64,000 nucleotides of DNA, from positions 1 through 64,000 of the forward strand of contig NZ_RFFH01000018.1 of NCBI RefSeq assembly GCF_003696265.1, given 5' to 3'. The notes beneath the pieces were generated by a model that had not been told where the DNA came from, did not search any database, and saw only the letters and a program-made list of their open reading frames with translations. The DNA comes from Nocardia stercoris. GTDB lineage: Bacteria > Actinomycetota > Actinomycetes > Mycobacteriales > Mycobacteriaceae. The translations under genes were made by a program, and so were the position numbers. Below, piece by piece: positions 26,476-34,693 of this stretch. Each line of letters begins with the position of its first letter. Positions within the stretch are counted from its first letter, which is position 1.

Positions 26476-26517
26476 CACATGCTGATCCACTGAGAACCCG
26501 CTCGAAGGGAGCCGACC

Positions 26518-27681
26518 GTGTCCGACGTCAGCGCCGAGGATTTCGCGCCGATCCTGGCCCAGGTCCGCCAGTTCATCCGAACGAAAGTCGTTCCGCGCGA
26601 ACCGGAGATCCTGGCCACCGATGCCATCCCCGCCGACATCCGGCGGGCCGCCGCCGAGATGGGCCTGTTCGGTTACGCCATCCCGCAGGAATGGGGCGGC
26701 CTGGGCCTGGACCTGACCCAGGACGTGGAGCTGGCCATGGAGTTCGGCTACACCAGCCTGTCCCTGCGCTCGATGTTCGGCACCAACAACGGCATCGCAG
26801 GCCAGGTCCTGGTCAACTACGGCACCGACGCACAGCGCAAGCAATGGCTGGAGCGCATCGCCTCCGGCGACGTGGTCGCCTCCTTCGCGCTCACCGAGCC
26901 CGGGGCGGGTTCCAATCCGGCCGGCCTGCGCACCAAGGCACGACGCGCCGGTGACGACTGGATCATCGACGGGCAGAAGCGATTCATCACCAACGCACCG
27001 CTGGCCGACCTGTTCGTCGTCTTCGCCCGCACCGCCGAGCCCGGGCCGGACGGACCCGGCATCGCGGTGTTCCTGGTCCCGGCCGGTACGCCCGGCGTCC
27101 AGGTCGGCCCGAAGGACGCCAAGATGGGGCAGGAAGGGGCCTGGACCGCGGACGTCACCTTCACCGACGTCCGGGTGCCGGCCGAGGCGTTGGTGGGCGG
27201 CGCCGAGGACGTCGGGTACAAGGCCGCCATGAGTTCGCTGGCCCGCGGCCGGGTCCACATCGCGGCGCTGGCGGTCGGCACCGCGCAGCGCTGCCTCGAC
27301 GAATCCGTTTCCTACGCGGCGACCGCCACCCAGGGCGGCACCCCCATCGGGGACTTCCAGCTGGTGCAGGCCATGCTCGCCGAGCAGCAGACCGGCGTCT
27401 CGGCCGGCCGCGCGCTGGTCCGGGAAGCTGCGGCCGCCTACGTCTCCGGCGCCGACCGCCGGGTGCTGCCGTCGGTGGCGAAGCTGTTCTGCACCGAGAT
27501 GGTGGGAAAGGTCGCCGACCACGCGGTGCAGATCCACGGTGGCTCCGGCTACATGCGCGAGGTGCCCGTCGAGCACATCTACCGCGATGTGCGGCTACTG
27601 CGCCTGTACGAGGGCACCAGCGAGATCCAGAAGCTCATCATCGGCGGCGCCCTGGTCCGGCAAGCGAAGAAGCGCGCATGA
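26518..27681 (+). CDS. Acyl-CoA dehydrogenase 3
   Basis: A 387-residue flavoenzyme with SFALTEPGAGSNPAGL, RFITNAPLADL, QIHGGSGYMREVPVEHIYRD and YEGTSEIQK, carrying the catalytic Glu near 365. It is of the short/medium-chain type; in this context (CitE lyase and two hydratases next door) a dicarboxyl substrate such as methylsuccinyl-CoA is possible. The GTG start at 26518 has GGAG upstream. First gene of the plus-strand operon; its stop overlaps the CitE start (ATGA). Confidence 0.93.
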   Translation: MSDVSAEDFAPILAQVRQFIRTKVVPREPEILATDAIPADIRRAAAEMGLFGYAIPQEWGGLGLDLTQDVELAMEFGYTSLSLRSMFGTNNGIAGQVLVNYGTDAQRKQWLERIASGDVVASFALTEPGAGSNPAGLRTKARRAGDDWIIDGQKRFITNAPLADLFVVFARTAEPGPDGPGIAVFLVPAGTPGVQVGPKDAKMGQEGAWTADVTFTDVRVPAEALVGGAEDVGYKAAMSSLARGRVHIAALAVGTAQRCLDESVSYAATATQGGTPIGDFQLVQAMLAEQQTGVSAGRALVREAAAAYVSGADRRVLPSVAKLFCTEMVGKVADHAVQIHGGSGYMREVPVEHIYRDVRLLRLYEGTSEIQKLIIGGALVRQAKKRA

Positions 27682-28523
27682 CCACCGCGCTGGACCCGGC
27701 CGCGCGCGTGCGCGGCGCCGCCACCCTGCTGTTCGTGCCCGGCGACCGGCCCGAGCGATTCGGCAAAGCCGCCGCCGCGGGCGCCGATCTGGTGATCCTG
27801 GACCTCGAAGACGCGGTGCCGCCCGACCACAAGGACACGGCCCGTGCGCATGTCGCCGAATGGGTCACTGCCGGGAACTCGTGCGCGGTCCGCATCAACG
27901 CGGTCGGCACACCGTGGCACGACTACGACCTGATCGCCATGGCGGCACTCGGTTGCCCAGTGATGCTGCCCAAGGCCGAGAAGCCCGCCACCATCGCGCG
28001 CACCGCCGGACTGCTGGGCCGGAACTCGGCGCTCATCGCCCTGATCGAGACCGCGAACGGCGTGCTGCGAGCCGAGGCGATCGCCGGCGTGCCCGGGGTG
28101 CACCGGCTCGCCCTGGGCACCTTCGACCTGGCCGCCGAACTCGGTGTCGACCCGGCCGACCGGGAGGCGATGGCCGCAGCCCGGCACGCCCTGGTGCTGG
28201 CCGCCGCGGCCGGCGGGCTGCCCGGCCCGGTCGACGGCGTGACTGCCGGAATCGACGATCCGGAGCAGGTCGCCGACGACGCCCGCTACGGCCGCCGCCT
28301 GGGCATGACCGGCAAGCTCTGCATCCATCCCCGCCAGCTCCAACCCGCCGCGCGTGCGCTGTATCCCACTGCAGTCGAACAGGATTGGGCTGCGCGCATC
28401 TTGGCCGCAGACACCACAGCCGGGGTCGCCGTCGTGGACGGCACCATGGTCGACAAGCCCGTCCTCGAGCGCGCTCGCCGGATCTCCGCGCTCGCCGAAC
28501 GCATCCCCACCGACAACCGATAG
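27678..28523 (+). CDS. CitE-like lyase (HpcH/HpaI aldolase/citrate lyase beta family)
   Basis: A 281-residue TIM-barrel lyase: LLFVPGDRPERFGKAAAAGA, DLVILDLEDAVPPDHK, VRINAVGTPWHDYD, IALIETANGVLRAE with the metal Glu, LALGTFDLAAELG with the metal Asp, and GKLCIHPRQL. Family members cleave or form malyl-, citramalyl- or beta-methylmalyl-CoA, or act as thioesterases. Mg2+ ligands look complete. Tight coupling with the dehydrogenase upstream and hydratases downstream suggests the sequence dehydrogenation, hydration, retro-aldol cleavage. Second copy at 30800-31690. Confidence 0.92.
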   Translation: MTTALDPAARVRGAATLLFVPGDRPERFGKAAAAGADLVILDLEDAVPPDHKDTARAHVAEWVTAGNSCAVRINAVGTPWHDYDLIAMAALGCPVMLPKAEKPATIARTAGLLGRNSALIALIETANGVLRAEAIAGVPGVHRLALGTFDLAAELGVDPADREAMAAARHALVLAAAAGGLPGPVDGVTAGIDDPEQVADDARYGRRLGMTGKLCIHPRQLQPAARALYPTAVEQDWAARILAADTTAGVAVVDGTMVDKPVLERARRISALAERIPTDNR

Positions 28524-28533
28524 GAACCACCCC

Positions 28534-29280
28534 ATGCCCGGACCACTGCTACTGGACAAGACCGCCGTCATCACCGGAGCGGCACAGGGAATCGGCTACG
28601 CCATCGCCGAACGCTTCGCCGCCGAGGGCGCGCGCGTCGTCGTCGGCGACATCGACGAGGGTGCCGCGAAGGACGCCGCTGAACGGCTGGGCGGGGCCAC
28701 CGTCGCCCACGGCGTGCGCTGCGATGTCACCGTCGCCGACGACGTCCAGGCGCTGCTCGACGCCGCCGCGACCGCCTTCTCCCCTGTCGACATCATGGTC
28801 AACAATGCCGGAATCACCCGGGACGCGACCATGCGGAAGATGACCGAGGAACAGTTCGACCAGGTCATCAGCGTGCATCTCAAGGGCACGTGGAACGGCA
28901 CCCGGCTGGCCGCCGCGATCATGCGCGAGCGCGGCAGCGGCACCATCGTCAACATGTCCTCGCTGTCCGGCAAGATCGGACTGGCCGGGCAGACGAACTA
29001 TTCGGCCGCCAAGGCCGGAATCGTCGGCATGTCCAAGGCCGCCGCGAAAGAGCTTGCGCACCTGGGCATCCGGGTCAACGCGATCCAGCCCGGCCTGATC
29101 CGCACCGCCATGACCGAGGCCATGCCCGCCAAGGTCTGGGAGGCAAAGATGGGCGAGATCCCGATGGGCCGCGCCGGCGAGGTGAGCGAGATCGCCTCGG
29201 TGGCCCTGTTCCTGGCTTCGGACCTGTCGTCGTACATGACCGGCACGGTGCTCGAAGTGACCGGCGGGCGGTTCATGTGA
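28534..29280 (+). CDS. FabG-like 3-oxoacyl reductase / 3-hydroxyacyl-CoA dehydrogenase (SDR)
   Basis: A 248-residue classical SDR: TAVITGAAQGIG cofactor loop, NNAGIT, SSLSGKIGLAGQTNYSAAK with Tyr/Lys pair, and a C-terminal VTGGRFM. It probably oxidises a 3-hydroxyacyl-CoA made by the neighbouring hydratases. ATG 28534 was chosen because the SDR N-terminus begins there, 10 bases after the lyase stop. The stop overlaps the GTG of the next gene. Confidence 0.92.
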   Translation: MPGPLLLDKTAVITGAAQGIGYAIAERFAAEGARVVVGDIDEGAAKDAAERLGGATVAHGVRCDVTVADDVQALLDAAATAFSPVDIMVNNAGITRDATMRKMTEEQFDQVISVHLKGTWNGTRLAAAIMRERGSGTIVNMSSLSGKIGLAGQTNYSAAKAGIVGMSKAAAKELAHLGIRVNAIQPGLIRTAMTEAMPAKVWEAKMGEIPMGRAGEVSEIASVALFLASDLSSYMTGTVLEVTGGRFM

Positions 29281-30164
29281 GTACCGACGGCGCTGCGGCG
29301 GTGTGGCGGCCATATACCGAGACCTCGTTCGAATTGCTGGATCCGGCACCGGTTTCCGCGCTGGCGGCCCTGTTCGACGACGGGCTGCCGGTCCCGGCGG
29401 CCGGTGATCCGCTCCCACCGCTGTGGCACTGGGTGGCCTTGCCCCGGTGGTCGCCATCGGGGTCGCTCGGGGTGGACGGACACCCACGGCGCGGGGACTT
29501 CCTGCCACCGATCACGTTGCCGCGGCGCATGTTCGCCGGTGGGGAGGCACGGTTCCTTCGGCCGTTGCCGGTCGGCAGTCGGGTGCGCCGGGAGGCCGAG
29601 GTGCTCTCGGTGACCGAGAAAGACGGGCGCACCGGCCGATTGGTGGTCGTGCGGGCTTCGATCCGGTTGTTCGACGAATCGGATCGACTCGCGGTCGAGG
29701 AGACCCAGGACCTGATCTACCGGGAGGCGGCACCCCCGCGGACCGGCCCGGCGCCAGAACCGCCCGCGGTGCACACCGAACCGGGTCCGCCCCTGCACCG
29801 GATATCGGACACCACATGGGATTTGCGGACCGACCCGACCCTGCTGATGCGCTTCTCGGCGGCGACGGCCAATGCCCACCGCATCCACTACGACTGGCCG
29901 TATGCCACTGCGGTGGAAGGTTATCCGGGATTGGTCGTGCACGGGCCGCTGCAGGCCTTGGCGCTGCTGGAGACCCACCGGCTGGCCGGTGGACTGCCCG
30001 TCACGACACTGAAGCATCGTGGTCGCGCTCCCCTGTTCTGCGGGGACCGCGCCCTGCTGCGCACCACCGCCGGCCCAGAGGGGATCGCCCTCGAATTATT
30101 CGGTCCCCGAGGCGAATCCGGCGGCCCACACGCCACCGTCGATCTGACCACAGGAGCATCGTGA
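29277..30164 (+). CDS. HTD2-type / FAS1-like dehydratase (mesaconyl- or itaconyl-CoA hydratase-like)
   Basis: A 295-residue double hot-dog protein. The N-terminal half carries the subfamily signature HWVALPRWSPSGSLGVDGHP, RRGDFLPPITLPRRMFAGG. The C-terminal half has MRFSAATANAHRIHYDWPYA, then EGYPGLVVHGPLQALALLE, with the catalytic His. This layout is that of mesaconyl-C4-CoA hydratase and related proteins. The GTG start at 29277 overlaps the SDR stop. With CoA transferase, MaoC and CitE it completes the families needed for C5 dicarboxyl-CoA interconversion. Confidence 0.88.
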   Translation: MSTDGAAAVWRPYTETSFELLDPAPVSALAALFDDGLPVPAAGDPLPPLWHWVALPRWSPSGSLGVDGHPRRGDFLPPITLPRRMFAGGEARFLRPLPVGSRVRREAEVLSVTEKDGRTGRLVVVRASIRLFDESDRLAVEETQDLIYREAAPPRTGPAPEPPAVHTEPGPPLHRISDTTWDLRTDPTLLMRFSAATANAHRIHYDWPYATAVEGYPGLVVHGPLQALALLETHRLAGGLPVTTLKHRGRAPLFCGDRALLRTTAGPEGIALELFGPRGESGGPHATVDLTTGAS

Positions 30165-30613
30165 CTCACGTCTTCACTACCCTCGACGAGGTCAAGGCGG
30201 CCATCGGCCAGCCGCTCGGCCCCGGCGCCGCCGTACACGTCGGCCAGCTGCACATCGATGCCTTCGCGGCCGTGACCGGTGACGGCCAGTGGATTCACAC
30301 CGATCCCGGCCGCGCGGCCACCGGCCCCTACGGCACCACCATCGCCCACGGCTTCCTCAGTCTGTCCCTGCTCCCTGCCCTGGGCACCTCGGTGTACGAA
30401 TTCGCGTTCGGGTCCGCCCGAATCAACTACGGGCTCAACAGAGTCCGCTTCCCCTCGCCCGTTCGGGTGAACAGCGATCTGCGTGCCACGGTCACCGTCA
30501 CGGATGTCACCGAAGGACCCACCGGCGCCACCGTGACACTGCGGACCGTCGTCGATGCCGGCGACCCGAAACCCGCTTGCGTCGCCGAATCCCTGGTCCT
30601 GATCGTGGATTGA
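30161..30613 (+). CDS. MaoC-family (R)-specific enoyl-CoA hydratase
   Basis: A 150-residue NodN/MaoC-type protein: DAFAAVTGDGQWIHTDPGRA contains the Asp/His hydratase dyad, then GPYGTTIAHGFLSLSLLPAL and INYGLNRVRFPSPVRV. This is the standard (R)-hydratase 2 motif, so a trans-2-enoyl-CoA substrate is expected. The GTG start overlaps the preceding TGA. Last gene of the operon, followed by strong hairpins. Confidence 0.92.
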   Translation: MTHVFTTLDEVKAAIGQPLGPGAAVHVGQLHIDAFAAVTGDGQWIHTDPGRAATGPYGTTIAHGFLSLSLLPALGTSVYEFAFGSARINYGLNRVRFPSPVRVNSDLRATVTVTDVTEGPTGATVTLRTVVDAGDPKPACVAESLVLIVD

Positions 30614-30625
30614 CCGCTCCCCGCC

Positions 30626-30666
30626 GGCTCCAGCTCGGCACCGCCTGCCGGTACAGAGCTGGAGCC
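30626..30666 (+). terminator. Hairpin after the MaoC gene
   Basis: GGCTCCAGCTC pairs perfectly with GAGCTGGAGCC across 19 bases. It starts 12 bases after the MaoC stop. Confidence 0.5.
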
Positions 30667-30706
30667 GTCCGCGTGTACTCCTGCGAACACCGGTCGAGAT
30701 CGACAA

Positions 30707-30740
30707 GCGCCCGGCACCTTGCGTTGAAGGTGCCGGGCGC
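30707..30740. terminator. Strong bidirectional hairpin
   Basis: GCGCCCGGCACCTT (30707-30720) pairs perfectly over 14 bp with 30727-30740, loop of 6 bases. Flanking CAAG/CTTG can extend it. It sits between convergent operons. Confidence 0.75.
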
Positions 30741-30768
30741 ACTTGCTGTTCGGCCCGCGACGACCGCA

Positions 30769-30795
30769 GCGGGCGGGGCGTGTAGCCCCGCCCGC
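30769..30795 (-). terminator. Hairpin after the CitE-like gene 2
   Basis: GCGGGCGGGGC pairs with GCCCCGCCCGC (11 bp, loop GTGTA), 4 bases beyond the minus-strand stop codon at 30800. Confidence 0.65.
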
Positions 30796-30799
30796 GGAA

Positions 30800-31690
30800 T
30801 CACACGGCGGCGACGGCCTCCGCCAGAGCGATGAGCGCCTCCGCGGTCTTCACATGCGCGATGTCGATGTGCTGACCTTCGAAATCGACTGCCGCGCTAC
30901 CGGACGCCTCGGCGGCGCGGAACGCCGCGATCATGCGGTGGGCTTCGTCGATCTGGTCGGGGGTGGGGGCGAACACCTCGTTGGCGACGGCAACGTGCGA
31001 GGGGTGGATGGCCACCAGGCCGCGGTAGCCCAGGCGGCGGTTGTCCACGCAGAAGGTGCGACAGCCGTCGAGGTCGCGAATGTCCTGCCAGACTCCGGTC
31101 ACCGGATGGTCGATGCCGTTCGAGCGGGCGGCGAGGACCAGGCGGCTGCGCAGGTACAGCGATTCCATGCCTTCGGGGGTGAATTCGAAGCCCAGCGAAC
31201 GGCCCACGTCCGCGCTGGGCCCGGTGGCACCCAGCAGCGACGCCACCCGAGGGCTCGCGGCGGCGATCTGCTCACACTGGGCCATCGAGGTGGCGGTCTC
31301 GAAGGAGACGATCAACTCGATCGAGCCGGGTTCCAGCCCGTCCCGCTCCTCGAGGTGGGTCAGCACGCCGTCCAGGCGCACGATGTCGGCGGCCGAGCAG
31401 ATCTTGGCCAGGAACAGACCACGCAGCCCGGGCCGTACGACCGCCTCCAGATCGCCGGCGAGCAGGCCGGTGTCGGCCGGGTTGGCCCGCACCCACAGTT
31501 CCGGTCGCACCCCGGCGCCCCGCAGCCGGTCGATCGTCGCGGCGACGGTAGCGCGCGCCTGTACCTTGTCCGCCGCGGGGACCGAGTCCTCGAGGTCGAG
31601 GATCAGGGCGTCCGCGCCCGACGCCACACCCTTGTCCGCCCACGCGGCCTTGTGCCCGGGTACGAACAGCATCGACCGATACGGTTTCAT
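30800..31690 (-). CDS. CitE-like lyase (second copy)
   Basis: A 296-residue HpcH/HpaI-family lyase: SMLFVPGHKAAWADKGVAS, DALILDLEDSVPAADK, LWVRANPADTG, ELIVSFETATSM (metal Glu in SFET), LGATGPSADVGRSLGFEF and GLVAIHPSHV. It differs from the first copy in the metal region (ATGPSADV against ALGTFDLA), so a different substrate is likely. ATG 31690 follows GAGGAGG. It has its own motif 1 promoter and is single or first in its unit. A 27-residue relic of a close relative's C-terminus occurs at 57506-57589. Confidence 0.9.
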   Translation of the reverse strand: MKPYRSMLFVPGHKAAWADKGVASGADALILDLEDSVPAADKVQARATVAATIDRLRGAGVRPELWVRANPADTGLLAGDLEAVVRPGLRGLFLAKICSAADIVRLDGVLTHLEERDGLEPGSIELIVSFETATSMAQCEQIAAASPRVASLLGATGPSADVGRSLGFEFTPEGMESLYLRSRLVLAARSNGIDHPVTGVWQDIRDLDGCRTFCVDNRRLGYRGLVAIHPSHVAVANEVFAPTPDQIDEAHRMIAAFRAAEASGSAAVDFEGQHIDIAHVKTAEALIALAEAVAAV

Positions 31691-31741
31691 CACGCCTCCT
31701 CGCGCATTCGTGCGATTCATCCGATCGCACAGATTTCGTAG

Positions 31742-31756
31742 ATAATATACAATATA
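31742..31756 (-). promoter_or_regulatory. Motif 1 A/T tract for CitE-like gene 2
   Basis: ATAATATACAATATA on the plus strand, 52 bases from ATG 31690. The inner ATATACAAT half resembles FadR-subfamily GntR sites. Confidence 0.65.
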
Positions 31757-31853
31757 CTCAGCGCCCGGCCGGGCGTACCGGGCCGGTACGAACGGCGGGG
31801 AGCTGCGCGCGAGCCGCAGGCGGCCAACCGCGGTCAGGCCGCCTGCGGCCTCC

Positions 31854-33320
31854 TCAGGAACGAGCGTCGGCCAAGGCCGGCGACAAACCGTAGGACTTGA
31901 GTTCGGTATAGGCATCGAAGCCCTCGAGACCGGTCTCGCGCCCGATCCCGCTGTTCTTGAATCCACCGATCGGGGAATGGAATCCGACCACGAAACCGTT
32001 CAGTTCCACGGTGCCGGTGCGGATTCGCCGGGCCACCGCCAGCGCGTGCTCGTCGTCGGCGGCGAAGACCGAACCGTTGAGGCCGAAGCTGGAATTGTTG
32101 GCGATCGCGACGGCCTCGTCCTCGTCGGCGAAGCTCAGCACCGACAGCACCGGGCCGAAGATCTCCTCCTGGGCGATCCGCATGCCAGGTTCCACACCGG
32201 TGAAGATCGTCGGTTCGACGAACCAGCCGTGGTCCAGCCCGGCCGGTCGCCCGCCGCCGACAGCCAGCTTCGCGCCCTCGTTGCGGCCGATTTCGATGTA
32301 ACTCTCCACCAGATCCCGCTGCCGTTCCGCGACCAGCGGACCGATCTCGGTGTCGGGGTCGCCCGGATCGCCCACCGGCATCGATTCGGCCATGGCCACC
32401 ATGCGCTCGACCAATTCGGCAGCGCGTGACCGGGCCACCACGATCCGGGTCTTGTTGCTGCACGCCTGGCCGTTGTTGCGCATGGACAGCTTGCGGATCT
32501 GCCCGATCACCAGATCCAGGTCGGCGTCGTCGAGCACGACCGCCGCGGACTTGCCGCCCAGTTCCAGGGTGACCCGCTTCAGGTCGCGCCCGCACAACTC
32601 GGCGACCCGGCGACCAGCGCCGGTGGACCCGGTGAACGACACCTTGTCGACGCCCGGGTGGGTCACCAGATATTCGCTGACCTCCCGCCCGCCGGGCAGG
32701 ACGCTGACCAGCCCGTCGGGCAGCCCGGCCGCGGCCACCAGTTCCGCGAACAGGTACGCGTTCAGCGGAGCCTCGGGCGCGGGCTTGAGGATCACCGCGC
32801 AGCCGGCCAGCAGCGCCGGAGCCACCTTGAGCATGGTGATCTGCAACGGCATGTTCCACGGGATCACGGCCGCCACCACGCCGACCGGTTCCCTGGTCAC
32901 CAGCCCGGTGCCGAGGCTCGAGCGCCGGACGGTACTCCACGGGTAGCGGGGCGCCAGCTCGAGGAAGGCGTCCAGCAGCAGTTTCGCGCCCAGGGACTGG
33001 GTGCCGCGCGACAACGTGATCGGGCTACCCATCTCGGTGGTGATGGTCTGGGCGATCTCCTCCTGCCGCTCCCCCAGGGCCGCGCTGATCGGGGCCAGCG
33101 CGGCGATGCGCTCGGCCACCGTCAGGTGCGGCCACGGCCCGTGGTCGAACGCCTGCCGGGCCGCCGCGACCGCGCGGTCGACATCCGGTGCCGCGGCCGC
33201 GGCCACCGTGGCCACGACCTGTTCGGTGTACGGCGACACGACGTCGATGGTGTCCGACGTCGCCGGATCGAGCCACCGCCCGCCGATGAACAGTTTCGTG
33301 ACATTGTCCTGCCAGACCAT
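31854..33320 (-). CDS. Aldehyde dehydrogenase (second copy)
   Basis: A 488-residue ALDH: VIPWNMPLQITMLKVAPALL, FTGSTGAGRRV, LELGGKSAAVVL (Glu near 252), RNNGQACSNKTRI (Cys near 286), EEIFGPVLSVLSF, NSGIGRETGLEGFDAY. All catalytic residues are present. ATG 33320 follows GAGGAGAG. It is transcribed away from the GAF-LuxR regulator, which may control it through the shared upstream region holding one motif 1 tract, 234 bases off. It ends 97 bases before the CitE promoter tract. Substrate unknown. Confidence 0.93.
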   Translation of the reverse strand: MVWQDNVTKLFIGGRWLDPATSDTIDVVSPYTEQVVATVAAAAAPDVDRAVAAARQAFDHGPWPHLTVAERIAALAPISAALGERQEEIAQTITTEMGSPITLSRGTQSLGAKLLLDAFLELAPRYPWSTVRRSSLGTGLVTREPVGVVAAVIPWNMPLQITMLKVAPALLAGCAVILKPAPEAPLNAYLFAELVAAAGLPDGLVSVLPGGREVSEYLVTHPGVDKVSFTGSTGAGRRVAELCGRDLKRVTLELGGKSAAVVLDDADLDLVIGQIRKLSMRNNGQACSNKTRIVVARSRAAELVERMVAMAESMPVGDPGDPDTEIGPLVAERQRDLVESYIEIGRNEGAKLAVGGGRPAGLDHGWFVEPTIFTGVEPGMRIAQEEIFGPVLSVLSFADEDEAVAIANNSSFGLNGSVFAADDEHALAVARRIRTGTVELNGFVVGFHSPIGGFKNSGIGRETGLEGFDAYTELKSYGLSPALADARS

Positions 33321-33553
33321 GATTTCTCTCCTCGCGCACACCGCTGTACCCGGCGATGGTTCGACTTCACGACGACGGTCGCATTCGCAGCCGGGCCGAC
33401 CCACCGGCAACCCGCGGCGCAGTGCGGGCGCCGCCGGGTCCCCATACTGTGGCCCGGCACACAGCCCGGCGGCATCCCGCGCCGGTCGGATTCGGCTACG
33501 ACTTTCGGCGGACACCGAGACGCCGTCTCGCCGCGAAGCTACGGTTCGATTTG

Positions 33554-33565
33554 ATATAATATTTT
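33554..33565 (+). promoter_or_regulatory. Motif 1 A/T tract with TATAAT for the GAF-LuxR gene
   Basis: ATATAATATTTT; TATAAT at 33555-33560 places transcription start near 33567, giving a leader of about 20 bases with GGAGG. Confidence 0.7.
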
Positions 33566-33585
33566 CCGTTGGACGGAGGTGTGGA

Positions 33586-34674
33586 GTGGACGAACCGATC
33601 GGTGCGCCCCGGCGTGAACTGGACCTCGGCACCGGACTCGGCGAACTCCTGCGCGAACTGGCGGCGGACGCGACAGCCCTCCTGGACCGCGAGTTTCCGG
33701 CCGCGGACCCGGCGTGGGCCCGCACGGCCGACGCACTGCTGCGGCAGCTGTGGGACGAGACGCTGACCGAGCTGATCCGAGCGGCACCGGACCGCATCGC
33801 CGTCCTGACCGCACTACTGGACCGGATCCGTTCCGCGGAGCACCGGATCGCCGATTTGCGCGCCCGCACCGGAACCGACCTGCTGCGCGGAGTGCGGCAG
33901 GCCCTCGGCCGGCTGCACGACGCCACCTCGGTCGACGAACTGCTGACCCGAGCACCCGAGGAGTTGTCGACCCTCGGATTCGGCCGGACGCTGGTGTCCA
34001 CGGTCGACGAATCGGTGTGGAACCTGCACACCATGCATGTAGTGGGCAATCCCCGGCTGGCGGCGGAAATGGTGGCTGCGGGCCGCAGCAGTCCCCGTCG
34101 GCTCGACGGCACCTTGGTGGAGTCGGACGTCGTCGCCCGGGCGCGGCCGGGGCTGGTGTTCGATGTCCAGCGCAATCCACGCGTGGACCGGCAACTGGTC
34201 CGCATCTCGCAGGCGTCGTCGTATGCCATTGCGCCACTCGTGGTGCGCGACACCGTGATCGGCCTCGTCCACGGGGACTGCTACCCGTACCGGGATGTGG
34301 ACGCCACCGATCGCGCCGTCCTGGACCTGTTCGGCGAAGGGCTGGGCCACGCGGTGGCCCGGCTGCGCGTGCTCGACGGCCTCGCCGATCTCCGGCGCGG
34401 CATGGAGCGCCTCAGCATCGACGCGAACATCGCCGTGCCGCAACCGGTTCCGGTGTCCGCCCCGACCCATCCGCTGCTGTCGGCGCGAGAGGCCGAGGTG
34501 GCCGAACTGCTGGCCGCGGGCGAACCGAATCGCTTGATCGCCCGCACCCTGTCGATCTCCGAGGGCACCGTGAAGACCCACGTCACCCACATCCTCCGCA
34601 AACTGGGTGCGGCGAACCGGGCCGAGGCCGTGGCGTATTGGCTGCGCCAGGCGAACGGCTCGCGAATCCGCTGA
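33586..34674 (+). CDS. GAF-domain LuxR-type transcriptional regulator
   Basis: A 362-residue regulator: a helical N-terminal region (about 1-100), a GAF-like sensor (about 105-270, including LVVRDTVIGLVHGDCYPYRDVD), then a LuxR/NarL HTH (about 300-355, LLSAREAEVAELLAAGEPNR and SEGTVKTHVTHILRKLG). No receiver domain, so it probably senses a small molecule directly. The GTG start at 33586 lies 6 bases after GGAGG. Head-to-head with the ALDH gene and convergent with the second PrpD gene. Confidence 0.9.
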   Translation: MDEPIGAPRRELDLGTGLGELLRELAADATALLDREFPAADPAWARTADALLRQLWDETLTELIRAAPDRIAVLTALLDRIRSAEHRIADLRARTGTDLLRGVRQALGRLHDATSVDELLTRAPEELSTLGFGRTLVSTVDESVWNLHTMHVVGNPRLAAEMVAAGRSSPRRLDGTLVESDVVARARPGLVFDVQRNPRVDRQLVRISQASSYAIAPLVVRDTVIGLVHGDCYPYRDVDATDRAVLDLFGEGLGHAVARLRVLDGLADLRRGMERLSIDANIAVPQPVPVSAPTHPLLSAREAEVAELLAAGEPNRLIARTLSISEGTVKTHVTHILRKLGAANRAEAVAYWLRQANGSRIR

Positions 34675-34693
34675 GCCGCCGCCGGCGCTGCCG

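Noticed and set aside
24308..26485. 725-residue plus-strand frame across the acyl-CoA synthetase and MaoC genes
   Set aside because: Shadow of two well-supported minus-strand enzymes; no recognisable domain.
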